Assembly (NCBI RefSeq): GCF_014397005.1
Contig: NZ_JACGWS010000003.1
Location: 310,001 to 374,000, forward strand
Length of the DNA stretch: 64,000 nt
Source: Kordia aestuariivivens
GTDB lineage: Bacteria; Bacteroidota; Bacteroidia; Flavobacteriales; Flavobacteriaceae
Reading direction: 5' to 3'
The position numbers were made by a program, and so were the translations under genes. The notes below the pieces were generated by a model. It did not search any database. It was not told where the DNA came from and saw only the letters and a list, made by a program, of their open reading frames with translations. Positions 9,169 through 18,335 of the stretch are shown here, piece after piece (within the stretch, counting starts at the first letter, position 1; every line of letters begins with the position of its first letter).

Positions 9169-9498
9169 TTATAAGGAGAACGATTCTCCACAACCACACG
9201 TACGTTGTGCATTTGGGTTGTTAAAAACGAATCCACTTCCGTTTAATCCTCCAGAATATTCTAAGGTAGTTCCTACGAGATACAAGAAGCTTTTTTTGTC
9301 TACAATAATTTTTACACCATTGTCTTCAAATACTTTATCTTCTTCTGCTTTGTTTTTGTCAAACGTAAGATCGTATGATAGTCCGGAACATCCACCACTT
9401 TTTACGCCTACACGAATGTAATCGTTTGTAGCGTTAAAACCATCATCAGTCATAAGTTCAACTACTTTTTTACGGGCTGTGTCTGAAACTGTTATCAT
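9169..9498 (-). CDS. sufA: A-type Fe-S carrier, HesB/IscA/SufA family
   Basis: 109-residue A-type carrier that receives clusters and hands them to target proteins. The three ligand cysteines of the family are present: one in KSGGCSGLSYDL, and two in the C-terminal CGCGESFSL. The length is typical. It is the first gene of the minus-strand suf operon. The symbol sufA is chosen from context; the family alone would allow iscA or erpA. Confidence 0.9.
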   Translation of the reverse strand: MITVSDTARKKVVELMTDDGFNATNDYIRVGVKSGGCSGLSYDLTFDKNKAEEDKVFEDNGVKIIVDKKSFLYLVGTTLEYSGGLNGSGFVFNNPNAQRTCGCGESFSL

Positions 9499-9828
9499 TT
9501 TTTAGTAGGGTTTATTTAATATGCAAAGATAGGTTATTTGCCGCTTTTTTAGAAGAAACCTAACATTTATATAACATATTTTGCCATAGAGTTTATTGAT
9601 GGTGTTTTTATTTCTTGATTTATTCGTAAAATTTCCCGTCAAACTAAATCCTTTATTTGAATTTTAATTCAATGATTTCTTTCGCTTTTAAGCATTTAAC
9701 GTGATGATATTGTTAAAGTTATAAGAATATTCTCTAAAATCAAAATGAAATTTCAGTTGTAGATTCTGTTTTTTGAAACCGCACAAAGGATAGCAGTGAA
9801 AATCCCGCAGCGCAGCGAGGAATCAAAT

Positions 9829-9993
9829 CCAGATAATGCATTAGAAAATCTATTACGTATTTGAACTACTTCAAATACGAACGCTTTGCTGCGTTTTTTA
9901 ATTTAACCATAGCATTGCTATGCAAAAATTAAGAAAACACTCGTATTCTTAATAGTTCAAACCTTCATTACGAAGTTCTAATACATTATCTGG
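9829..9993. repeat. Foldback (MITE/REP-like) element in a 555-bp spacer
   Basis: The arms 9829-9846 and 9976-9993 are inverted repeats matching at 17 of 18 bases. Similarity continues inward (both arms carry TTTGAACTA and AATACGA) towards a perfect 15-bp palindrome CATAGCATTGCTATG at 9908-9922. Outside the arms are GC-richer stretches, AATCCCGCAGCGCAGCGAGG on the left and a GCAAC-TTTTTT-GTTG hairpin at about 10019-10034 on the right, which may end the peroxidase transcript. No coding region was seen in 9499-10053. Confidence 0.6.
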
Positions 9994-10053
9994 ATGTAGG
10001 CGTATAGCCCCCGACGGCAACTTTTTTGTTGGCGATGCGCCCAAATTATATTT

Positions 10054-11124
10054 TTAAAACTCCGAAAATCGATTGTCAAAGATGAAATCTGCGTCTGTGA
10101 GTGTTTTGAGGAAATCAATAATGCGTGCTTTTTCGTCGTCGGTCATTGGAATTCCAAGTGTTCCATCGGTTTGACGTAAAGATTCGTCTACGTTTTCTGT
10201 GTCGTTGATTCCAGTTCGGTAATGTTCTAAAACTTGCTCTAAACTTGTAAAACGTCCGTCGTGCATGTACGGAAAGGTAACTTCAATGTTGCGGAGATTG
10301 GGAACTTTAAATTTGTAATTATCTCCCGGAAGCCCCGTAACACGTGCGCGTCCGATATCGTTATATTCAGGGTTAATTGCCAAACCATTGTTGCGATATG
10401 ATTGATCAGTAAATAAATCTGTTGCATGACAGGAAGCACATTTTTGACTGAATAATTCCATGCCTTGCGTTTCGTTTGCCGTTAAGGTTACGTTTCCTTC
10501 GTTGCGACGAAATTTGTCGTATTTGCTATTGGAAGTCACCATCATAATCATGAATTGTGACAGTGCTTTTAGTATATTTTCTGAGTTGATTTCTCCATTT
10601 TCAAATGCTTCGCGAAACAAACGCGGATAATCAGGATGCGCTTCGAGTTTGGCAATGACATTGGTGAACGTTTCATTCATTTCTAGTTCGTTCGTAATGG
10701 GGATAATCGGTTGTAAATCGAGATGAATTGCTGCGCCGTCCCACGTAAATTCGTTCTGAAACGCCAAATTGTGAAGCGGTTGTGCATTTCGGTTTCCCAA
10801 CGCGCCATCGACTCCGTGACTGATAATATGTGTGTGATGTGTAAATGCAAATTCTTGAATGTGACAAAACCCGCAAGCAACCACATTATCTGACGCCATA
10901 CGACCTTCATAAAATAAACGTCTTCCGAGTTCAAAACCTGTTTCTGTTGGCGCATTTCCTTCTACATCATATACTAAAGGTGGAAAATTTGAAGGCACAT
11001 TAAATTCAAGACGCACGTTGCTAAACTCGCCAGCTTCTTGCGCAGGAATTTCTTCATACGGTTCGTTTTTGCAGGAAGCAAGTAAGCAAATCAGTAAGAT
11101 ATATGCGTAATACTTAAATTTCAT
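10054..11124 (-). CDS. Di-heme cytochrome c peroxidase / MauG-like lipoprotein
   Basis: Periplasm-facing lipoprotein (signal MKFKYYAYILLICLLASC) of the bacterial di-heme peroxidase superfamily. Two c-type heme sites are visible, CGFCH at residues 84-88 and CASCH at 229-233, and the distal motif PYMHDGRF has Met near residue 287. At 356 residues it fits the family. It may reduce peroxide, or, like MbnH, oxidise a partner protein. An MbnP-like lipoprotein lies 5 kb away at 16186, and this peroxidase subtype is often beside MbnP genes in flavobacteria, so a pair is inferred. The neighbouring precursor peptide is divergent. Confidence 0.88.
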   Translation of the reverse strand: MKFKYYAYILLICLLASCKNEPYEEIPAQEAGEFSNVRLEFNVPSNFPPLVYDVEGNAPTETGFELGRRLFYEGRMASDNVVACGFCHIQEFAFTHHTHIISHGVDGALGNRNAQPLHNLAFQNEFTWDGAAIHLDLQPIIPITNELEMNETFTNVIAKLEAHPDYPRLFREAFENGEINSENILKALSQFMIMMVTSNSKYDKFRRNEGNVTLTANETQGMELFSQKCASCHATDLFTDQSYRNNGLAINPEYNDIGRARVTGLPGDNYKFKVPNLRNIEVTFPYMHDGRFTSLEQVLEHYRTGINDTENVDESLRQTDGTLGIPMTDDEKARIIDFLKTLTDADFIFDNRFSEF

Positions 11125-11270
11125 TTGTAATATTTCATAGCTATCGCTAAGGTATCAAATGTGTGATGATCAAACAAGAAACTTAACATTTTACGCCGTT
11201 TTTTACTGATTTGAGTAATTTTTTGAAAGAATCATACAGTTTGCAGGATTAAACGCTTCTAAGTAGTAGC

Positions 11271-11278
11271 TACTTTTG
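11271..11278 (+). promoter_or_regulatory. Bacteroidota -7 element TACTTTTG
   Basis: TACTTTTG matches the Bacteroidota consensus TAnnTTTG, 25 bases before the ATG of the 11304 peptide. A TTG at 11241-11243 is rather far upstream (27 bases), so the -33 element is uncertain. Confidence 0.45.
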
Positions 11279-11303
11279 GGTTAAACATTAAAACATAGAA
11301 ATT

Positions 11304-11498
11304 ATGAAAAAACAAAATTTTAAAACAGGATTAAACTTGAAGAAACAATTAGTCTCTAATTTGACAACAGATCAAGTTTTAGGTGGAGTTGTAGGAAGTA
11401 CTATTGGTGGCCCTACTTGTAAAGAGTCACGATTAAGCGTATGTCCTACAGAAAGAACACAAACACAATGCGCGAATTGTGATTCTTGGTATTGCTAA
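11304..11498 (+). CDS. Lanthipeptide-like precursor, stand-alone
   Basis: 64-residue precursor with leader GLNLKKQLVSNLTTDQVLGG ending at the double glycine, same style as the 2446 and 2726 genes. The core has five Cys and many Ser/Thr (GPTCKES, SVCPTERTQTQC, ANCDSWYC); the last is an S-x-x-C. It is monocistronic, with its own -7 element and a strong terminator directly after it. No modification enzyme is adjacent: the neighbours are a divergent di-heme peroxidase gene and a convergent two-component system. Product activity is unknown. Confidence 0.75.
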   Translation: MKKQNFKTGLNLKKQLVSNLTTDQVLGGVVGSTIGGPTCKESRLSVCPTERTQTQCANCDSWYC

Positions 11499-11521
11499 AC
11501 TTATGGTTTTGCCTTAGAAAT

Positions 11522-11577
11522 ACTCACAGTTGTAACAGATCAGTTTTAGGTTTATAGTTGCACTGTGAGTTTTTTTA
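11522..11577 (+). terminator. Terminator of the 11304 peptide gene
   Basis: ACTCACAGT (11522-11530) and ACTGTGAGT (11562-11570) form a perfect 9-bp stem with a long loop, followed by seven T. It abuts the stop of the convergent response regulator. Confidence 0.75.
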
Positions 11578-12201
11578 AATCATCTTTTTCTCGTTAGCAA
11601 GTTGTATGGCTTCTGCTTTTGAGTTGACATGTAGTTTTTGATAAATGTTCCGAATGTGTGTGCGAACCGTCGTTTTAGAAATAAACAATTCTTCCGCAAT
11701 GGTGCTGTATGTTTTTCCTTTGGCAAGAAGCGTTAAAACTTCTTTTTCGCGTTTAGATAAAGTATTATCCTGATGATTTAATTGAAAAGATTCTACGACC
11801 ATTTTCGCAATATTATTGCTCATTGGAGCACCACCTTTTTCTAAATCGCTCAAGGCTTTGTTGAGTTCTGGCAATCCTAAACTTTTCGTTAAATACCCAC
11901 AAGCGCCCGCTTTTAGCGCTTCAAAAACCATATTACTATCTTCAAAAACGGTTACGATAATCAGTTCGGTTTTTGGAAATTGTTGTTTTATTATTTTTGT
12001 CCCGTTAATTCCATTGATGCCAGGTAATCCGATGTCCATTAATACAATATCTGGATGATTTCCTGTTTTAAAATCTTCCAAAGCTGCTTCAAAACTTCCA
12101 TAAGCACCTAATAAAAAATAACCGTCTAGTTGTTGAATGTATGCGGCAATGTTTTCTCTGAAAATTGTATTGTCTTCAATGATAGAAATATATTTTTTCA
12201 T
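11575..12201 (-). CDS. Response regulator, NarL/LuxR family
   Basis: 208-residue transcription regulator with an N-terminal receiver domain (phospho-acceptor Asp in VLMDIGLPGING, Lys in YLTKSLG) and a C-terminal LuxR-type HTH (LSKREKEVLTLLAKGKTYST then SKTTVRTHIRNIYQKL). Its start codon overlaps the stop of the upstream histidine kinase by four bases, so the two form a pair. Targets are unknown; the adjacent peptide and peroxidase are possible but unsupported candidates. Confidence 0.93.
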   Translation of the reverse strand: MKKYISIIEDNTIFRENIAAYIQQLDGYFLLGAYGSFEAALEDFKTGNHPDIVLMDIGLPGINGINGTKIIKQQFPKTELIIVTVFEDSNMVFEALKAGACGYLTKSLGLPELNKALSDLEKGGAPMSNNIAKMVVESFQLNHQDNTLSKREKEVLTLLAKGKTYSTIAEELFISKTTVRTHIRNIYQKLHVNSKAEAIQLANEKKMI

Positions 12202-14987
12202 AATTCTTCTGTGTTATAAAATTCTTCTTTTAAATCTAAGGTAAATGTGTAAAAAACACCTGCTACTTTTTCAATGTCCATTTCAGCATTGATCATTTCC
12301 ATGCGTTTTTTAATATTTTTCAATCCGTTTCCACTGGTTGATGAACTATTGTCAAAACCAATTCCATTATCTTGAATTTGAATGGTAAATAAATGTCCGT
12401 CTAAATAGGTTTTAAAAACTACTTTTGTTGCTTGTGAATGATTGATAATGTTTGCCAATATTTCTTTATACGCCAAAATGATGTTTCTGCTTTTTACGTA
12501 TGAAATGTCAATTGGAATGATGTCTATTTCGAGATATAGAAAGTCAATTTCGTCAAAAAGGTCAAAGAAATTTTCGCCATAATCACGGAGATATTTACAC
12601 AAACTTTCAATATTGTTATTTTTTGGATTGAGTGACCAAACAAAATCTTTTGCTGTGTGATAAATTTCTTTGGAAAGCGAAGCAATTTTGTCAATTTTGG
12701 GCGAAGGAACTTTTTCGCTGTGTTTTAAATTGTTTGACAAACCAATGACAGAAGCAATATTATTTCCAATTTCATCATGAAAGTCGCGCGCAATTTCTTC
12801 CCGTAAGTTTTCTACTTTATGCTCAAAAAATATGCGTTTGTTGATTTCGTTAGATAAAATTTCATTTCTGCGTTTAATCACGCGTAAGCGATACCATAAA
12901 AACCCAAATAATAAGAAGGTGATGATTCCAAATATAAAAATTTTGATCACGGTAATTTGATACCATTTGGGTGATATATTAAACTGAAATGTCTCCGGAA
13001 TAGACCATTCGCTATTGATATGCTTTCCACGAAAAGAAACGGTATAATCACCTGGTTTTAAGCTGCTCATTTCAAGTTGCTTGTGCTGAAGTTTTCTCCA
13101 ATCGGTATTGTTTATTTTATATTCAAAAAGAACGGCTTCTGGAAAATGTCGTGTGCTACTTTTAAAGTGAAGTAATGCGTGATCGTTTTGAATATTTTTT
13201 TGATCAATTTCAATTTTTGGTGGCAATGTAATATCAAGCAAAGCAGGATTGAACTCCATAATTCCGTTTCCTGAAATTATCCAAATAATTCCTTTTCGAT
13301 CTTGATAAAAAGAATATATATTATCCGAATTGGTGCCGTTTTTTGTGTTAAAATGATATTTATAATTATCCGTTAGTACCCAAAAACCTTTATTTGTACC
13401 AAAGTAAATACGATTTTGTGCATCTACAAAAGTTGCATTAATATAAATGTCTTCTTCGGTAAAAAGTAATGGCGAAATGTTGGTTTCGTCGTACTTATAT
13501 GCTTCATACGGAGTGGTAATTAAGAGTTGATTTTTATGGATTGAAAAAGAACGAATAACCCGTTGTTGAAAGTTTTTTTGTAATATGGAATCTTCGGTGC
13601 GTTCCCAAACATCTACTTCATTTTTGATGAATTTTCGAATTCCATTTTGCGTTCCCAAATACACTTTATTTTTAAAAAAAATGCCCGTGTTGACTTTCTT
13701 ATCATTATAATTGTATTCAATACAATAAATATCTTCGCATTCGCCATTGTGATTGCGACTTAGCCAGTATTTTGAATACAATAAAGTATCTTTCGCTTTG
13801 GCAAATAATATGTTATCAACTCTTGAATCGTTTATTATTTTTAAAGAGTCATTGTATAAATTTTCATGAGAAGAAAAATAGCGTTTGCCTCCAAATTCAA
13901 AAACTGTATTAAATCGAAATGGGTTTTTTTGTTGGATAAAGGTATCTTTTTCCTGAAGTGTATAGGAAACATTTTCTGTGGCAAAAACCATATTCCCAGC
14001 GGTATTTTCAAAGCTAAATTTAGGAACTGGAATTTGATAAGCTGTTTTGTGATATGATTTAATGATGGAAGGAAATAGTTTGTAAAACCCATCGCCATAC
14101 ACCGCAATATAAATCGTTTCTTGATCTACAAAAATATCACTAATACCATTTTTTATGGTCAAAATAGCGTCCATATTGATGATTTTAGAATAGGTTTCGT
14201 CAAAGGTAATAAGGTAAATGCTGTTGCGTTCCGCGCGATGGTTAAACTGTACTAAAATTTGTTGTTTTTTATACGATTTGATACATTTTATTGTATACGG
14301 TTTTTCAAAATGATGGGTTGTTTTTTGCGTAGGATTGAGCTTTGGTGACCAAGATAAGTTCCCTTCATTATCGCTGTAAAAAATAAATCCATCAATACTG
14401 TTGATGGCTTCAACATCAGAAGTAAATCCGTGATTAAATTCACGTTCTTTTTTGCCTTTCCAATTGTATTGTGAGATTGTTTTATGTTCACTTAAATAAA
14501 TAGCTGAATTGTCAATAGCGAGTCGTCTAGTAGTATTAATACTATCAAGTTCAATCAAAGTGTCAATTTGAGAGCGTTCATTAAGTGCTAAAAACGAAAT
14601 TCGCTGGTACGTATTGTAAATCAGACTTTTATCTTTGTTTTTTAGAATTCGATTAATGCGGAAAGGATATATGTTTTTAAGCTTCTTATTGTTTTTTGCT
14701 ATTATTCCATCGAGCCAAGATCCAATATATAAAATACTATCTTTGGCGTTGAGTAATGAAACTGGATACCGAATTTCTTTTTTGTTGAGAATTTTACAAT
14801 CAATTCCGTCAAAAGTAACCAAACCGCCATCGGTTGCAACGTAGATTTCCTCTTGAAATTTTTCAAAAGCAAACACATAATTATCAGGCAAACCATTTTC
14901 TACATTAAAATGTTGGGTTGTCCAATATTGCGCTTGTACTACAAAACAGCTCAAGACACAAACAATACTTGCGATAATTTTTTTCAC
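12198..14987 (-). CDS. Histidine kinase with periplasmic two-component-regulator propeller
   Basis: 929-residue membrane sensor. Order: signal peptide ending about residue 19 (CVLSCFVVQAQ), a long periplasmic region with propeller repeats (NGLPDNYVFAFEKF, ATDGGLVTFDG, YFGTNKGFWVLTD), a Y_Y_Y-type domain about 600-670, one TM helix about 680-700 (VIKIFIFGIITFLLFGFLWY), a HisKA_3 dimerisation domain with phospho-acceptor His in ARDFHDEIGNN near 734, and an HATPase with N-box EILANIINHS and G-box DNGIGFD. The start codon is GTG. It partners the overlapping LuxR regulator. The ligand is unknown. Confidence 0.92.
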   Translation of the reverse strand: MKKIIASIVCVLSCFVVQAQYWTTQHFNVENGLPDNYVFAFEKFQEEIYVATDGGLVTFDGIDCKILNKKEIRYPVSLLNAKDSILYIGSWLDGIIAKNNKKLKNIYPFRINRILKNKDKSLIYNTYQRISFLALNERSQIDTLIELDSINTTRRLAIDNSAIYLSEHKTISQYNWKGKKEREFNHGFTSDVEAINSIDGFIFYSDNEGNLSWSPKLNPTQKTTHHFEKPYTIKCIKSYKKQQILVQFNHRAERNSIYLITFDETYSKIINMDAILTIKNGISDIFVDQETIYIAVYGDGFYKLFPSIIKSYHKTAYQIPVPKFSFENTAGNMVFATENVSYTLQEKDTFIQQKNPFRFNTVFEFGGKRYFSSHENLYNDSLKIINDSRVDNILFAKAKDTLLYSKYWLSRNHNGECEDIYCIEYNYNDKKVNTGIFFKNKVYLGTQNGIRKFIKNEVDVWERTEDSILQKNFQQRVIRSFSIHKNQLLITTPYEAYKYDETNISPLLFTEEDIYINATFVDAQNRIYFGTNKGFWVLTDNYKYHFNTKNGTNSDNIYSFYQDRKGIIWIISGNGIMEFNPALLDITLPPKIEIDQKNIQNDHALLHFKSSTRHFPEAVLFEYKINNTDWRKLQHKQLEMSSLKPGDYTVSFRGKHINSEWSIPETFQFNISPKWYQITVIKIFIFGIITFLLFGFLWYRLRVIKRRNEILSNEINKRIFFEHKVENLREEIARDFHDEIGNNIASVIGLSNNLKHSEKVPSPKIDKIASLSKEIYHTAKDFVWSLNPKNNNIESLCKYLRDYGENFFDLFDEIDFLYLEIDIIPIDISYVKSRNIILAYKEILANIINHSQATKVVFKTYLDGHLFTIQIQDNGIGFDNSSSTSGNGLKNIKKRMEMINAEMDIEKVAGVFYTFTLDLKEEFYNTEEL

Positions 14988-15133
14988 GAAGGAAACGGTT
15001 AGTTTCCTTAAAAATAAGGATTATGTTACACATCGTATACTACAAGATGTAGTATTTATGATGTGATTATTTTCAATTGTCAATATTGTTGTACAGCACA
15101 TTTGCAAATGCCTGTCATTACTTTTTAAACTTA

Positions 15134-16105
15134 TTATTCGTACGGTTTTAATCTTTCGAGTATTGTATGTTCATATTCCGTAGTGAATTTTAGCCCTTTA
15201 AAAAACTTTTTTGTGATGTCTTGATTTGCTATTTTTTCATCCAACCAAGTACTGATAAAGCTAGGTGCGTAGCCGCCCGTATTTATTCCTCGATCTGTAA
15301 AAACAATCATCTTTGGATATGCTTTTTCAACATATTTACTTGCAGAAGAAACTTTTTTATTCTTGGTATATAAGTAAAATAAAGTATCATATATTAAATA
15401 GGAGAGCGGATCATCATGCAATGAAAAATAGCCTTTTTCTTTTGTGAGTTTAATGATAATAGTTCTCAATATTTTTTCAAAATCTTTTGTTTGAGTCGAT
15501 TGAAAGAATTGCGTCAATATCGTTGAAAATCGTGCAGTTTCTAAGGCTTCTAATTGATTTACTAAATCTTCTTCAGAAGTGTCGTATTCATCGTAATCTA
15601 CCAAACCACGAATAAAAGCTTCAAAATTCTTTGCAAGAAATGTAATTGTATAATCATATTCTTGATCAACATGCACAACTTCAGGCTCTCCGTCTTTACC
15701 ACACTTTCTATAATCGAGCATAATCATATCATGTCCCGCAGAAGGACAATCGCAAATACAAATTCCAATAGTTGGATAGCCCCAATTATCGATCATGAAT
15801 TGACTTCCTAAGTCTCCTGCTAGTGAATACTCTTTTTCACGACCAATTCCGAAAATTCCTGAAATTTGGACATGATCTTTTGACCAAGACGTAGATTCAT
15901 CTGTTGGAAAACAAAAATTGACAGGAGTTCCGCCATTTTGAACTTTCATCATTTCAATGTATGATTTAGGAAGTTTATACCCTAATTCATTTTCAATTGA
16001 TAGTATTAATTCATCACTTGGAGATTCGCTAACATAAGATTCTAATGCATATTCGTCATTGTCCCAAAATGTTGAAAAGTCAAAGTTTTCAAACGGTTTA
16101 CTCAT
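15134..16105 (-). CDS. SMI1/KNR4 (SUKH) family protein
   Basis: 323-residue cytoplasmic protein with a SUKH-type N-terminal domain. The segment IENELGYKLPKSYIEMMKVQ followed by NGG, and later GIGICDC-like and MIMLDYRKCG segments, fit the superfamily. SUKH proteins are often immunity proteins of polymorphic toxin systems, but many stand alone. No toxin gene is seen beside it. The C-terminal half (about 180-323) is helical with no recognised domain. It is monocistronic. Confidence 0.75.
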   Translation of the reverse strand: MSKPFENFDFSTFWDNDEYALESYVSESPSDELILSIENELGYKLPKSYIEMMKVQNGGTPVNFCFPTDESTSWSKDHVQISGIFGIGREKEYSLAGDLGSQFMIDNWGYPTIGICICDCPSAGHDMIMLDYRKCGKDGEPEVVHVDQEYDYTITFLAKNFEAFIRGLVDYDEYDTSEEDLVNQLEALETARFSTILTQFFQSTQTKDFEKILRTIIIKLTKEKGYFSLHDDPLSYLIYDTLFYLYTKNKKVSSASKYVEKAYPKMIVFTDRGINTGGYAPSFISTWLDEKIANQDITKKFFKGLKFTTEYEHTILERLKPYE

Positions 16106-16185
16106 AAATTTTAATGATTGTGGATGTTTACAAAGACAGGATTTTTTATATAAATGTGCGCTGAAAGAAAAGTTTCTTATGCAGT

Positions 16186-16944
16186 TTATTGCGCACTAAA
16201 TACGCTTTCTAAATTTTTAGCAATTTTTGGAGCGTTTACAGGATCGACTTGAATGTCGCTTACATCTTCTAATTTCATTTGATGCGTTGCGTCAATAATG
16301 TTTGCTACATACGCTTGAACAGCTACGGAAGCCGTATTTCCAGTGGTAATTGTAATGGATGATGTTAGCGGAAGTGTGACAAATTTATAATTGTCTAAAT
16401 TGACTCCATGACTTCCCACATGAATTGCAAAAGGACTTTCGGTGCCACCTTGCGGTGTAAATACACCTTCAAATTTGATGAATTTATAACCTGCAGCCCA
16501 ATTCCATAACATGCCAGCTTCTTCTGCTTGTGGTATAAAATTTAACACGCCGCCATCTAATGGATATTTAGATTGATCTACGCCAATACCAAACGCAATT
16601 TGTGTATAATTTCCAATAGGAATTCCAGTAAGATTCAAGTCTAAACTACTCGGATCTTCTTCGTTAATGATAAAATAAGAATCCTCTTTTGGGTATTCGA
16701 AAACGGTTCCGTTATCTTGAATCAATGCAATATTTGAAATGATATATTTTAACTCAGTTGTCAAAATGGTTTCATCGTTTTGATTGACGAATGTTGTGTT
16801 CCCTAAATTTAAGTCTTCATTTGCCGAAACACGATTGTCAAACGTAATTGTTGCCGCAGAAGTTTCAATCGGATCAGTATCGTCTTTACACGATGATACT
16901 ACAATTAATAATGTAACTAAGAATATATATGCTATTTTTTTCAT
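16186..16944 (-). CDS. MbnP-like lipoprotein
   Basis: About 252-residue lipoprotein (lipobox VVSSC) of the MbnP family, periplasmic proteins first noted in methanobactin operons and oxidised on a Trp by the di-heme enzyme MbnH. Family segments visible are LKYIISNIALI, IGNYTQIAFGIGVDQSKYPL and the Trp-bearing GMLWNWAAGYKFIKFEG (Trp near residues 147 and 149). The ATG at 16944 follows the stop of the upstream propeller gene at once (an alternative GTG overlaps it), so translation is coupled. A di-heme peroxidase of the right subtype is at 10054. Whether the Trp is modified is untested. Confidence 0.82.
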   Translation of the reverse strand: MKKIAYIFLVTLLIVVSSCKDDTDPIETSAATITFDNRVSANEDLNLGNTTFVNQNDETILTTELKYIISNIALIQDNGTVFEYPKEDSYFIINEEDPSSLDLNLTGIPIGNYTQIAFGIGVDQSKYPLDGGVLNFIPQAEEAGMLWNWAAGYKFIKFEGVFTPQGGTESPFAIHVGSHGVNLDNYKFVTLPLTSSITITTGNTASVAVQAYVANIIDATHQMKLEDVSDIQVDPVNAPKIAKNLESVFSAQ

Positions 16945-16946
16945 CA

Positions 16947-18332
16947 CTATTTTATTTTGATAAGCAATGCATCTTTAATGCCTTTATTGAGGCTAATATC
17001 GCCGTCAGAACTTTGTGTATTTCCTGCTACGACTAGTTTTTCATCGGTTGTTTCTATAATTCCGTATGCAATATCGATTTGTGAACCGCCAAAATTTTTC
17101 TCCCAAAGTAAATTTCCAGCATCATTAATTTTAATCACCCAAAAATCATTTTGACCATAATTTGAATTTACATCTGCATTATTGCTTTTTGCACTTCCAA
17201 CAATGGCAAATCCACCATCTTGTAATGGAGTAATTGCTCGTGCCGATTCAAAATCACTTCCACCGTATGTGCGTTCCCAAATCAGTGCGCCATCTGTATC
17301 ACTTACTTTAATCACCCAAAAATCAGCAGAACCTTTTGGATTGGAAACATCGCCGTCAGAACTTCGTGTGTCACCAACTACAATGTAATTTCCGTCTGTA
17401 GTTTTTGCAATATCATAGCCAATTTCAATTCCTGTACCACCATACGATTGCTGCCAGATAAGATCGCCAGTATTGCTCAGTTTTACCACCCAAAAATCAT
17501 AACTTCCTTTGCTATTTGTAATGTCAAAATCATCACTTTCCGAAGCACCTGCAATAATAAAATTGTTGTCGTTTGTTTCTAATGTACTATACGATCGATC
17601 GTTGTTAGTGCCGCCAAAATAGCGACTCCAAATAATTGTTCCGCTTGCGTCTAACTTATGACACCAATATTCGCCAACACCATGTTTTGCATTTGCAAAA
17701 CTTCCATCACTAGTGGGTCTGCCAAAACTTCCGAGTCCGCCAGATGCTGTAATGTCTAAAAATCCGGTGGTAAAATAACCGCCATCACTTGTTTGTAAAA
17801 TATCGTAGGCTTGATCGCTTCCAGAGAAACCCAAACTTTTTTCCCATTGAATGTTTCCAGTTGCGTCCAATTTTACTATCCATTGATCGTAAAAACCACT
17901 GTTTACAGTTACATCTTCGTCGCTACTTCTACTATATCCAGTAATGACAAATCCGCCATCAGCGGTAGCTTTGATCGCTTCTCCACGATCGTCTGCAGTG
18001 CCACCGTATGTTTTGTTCCAAAGTAAATTACCGTCAGCATCTAAACGAGCCACCCAATAATCATTTTGCTCGGAAGCATGGTCGGTAATATCACCATTAA
18101 TACTTTCGGTAAAACCGACAATTGCATACCCGCCATCGGACGTCATGGCAATATCTTGCGCGGTATCTTCTTGCGAACCGCCAAGTGTTTTCAGCCATTC
18201 AATTTCACCTTGAAAACCAGTTATAGGAGGATTTGTCGTTTCTCCAGAAGTTCCATCATCTGATGCACAACTAACGACAAGAGCGAATATGAACGCTGCA
18301 ATTAATTTAAAATATGTGTGATTTCTTCTCAT
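16947..18332 (-). CDS. Beta-propeller lipoprotein with repeated GG-x-x-x-D units
   Basis: 461-residue lipoprotein (FALVVSCASDDG). Seven or so repeats of roughly 55 residues follow the pattern TYGGTADDRGEAIKATADGG then FVITGYSRSSDEDV and QWIVKLDATGNIQW, a bladed propeller of the delta-60/PQQ-like type frequent in Bacteroidota. Function is unknown; a binding or surface role is usual for such proteins. It lies between the choice-of-anchor-B gene (3 bases away) and the MbnP-like gene (immediately adjacent), so the three form one operon. Confidence 0.8.
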   Translation of the reverse strand: MRRNHTYFKLIAAFIFALVVSCASDDGTSGETTNPPITGFQGEIEWLKTLGGSQEDTAQDIAMTSDGGYAIVGFTESINGDITDHASEQNDYWVARLDADGNLLWNKTYGGTADDRGEAIKATADGGFVITGYSRSSDEDVTVNSGFYDQWIVKLDATGNIQWEKSLGFSGSDQAYDILQTSDGGYFTTGFLDITASGGLGSFGRPTSDGSFANAKHGVGEYWCHKLDASGTIIWSRYFGGTNNDRSYSTLETNDNNFIIAGASESDDFDITNSKGSYDFWVVKLSNTGDLIWQQSYGGTGIEIGYDIAKTTDGNYIVVGDTRSSDGDVSNPKGSADFWVIKVSDTDGALIWERTYGGSDFESARAITPLQDGGFAIVGSAKSNNADVNSNYGQNDFWVIKINDAGNLLWEKNFGGSQIDIAYGIIETTDEKLVVAGNTQSSDGDISLNKGIKDALLIKIK

Positions 18333-18335
18333 GAA

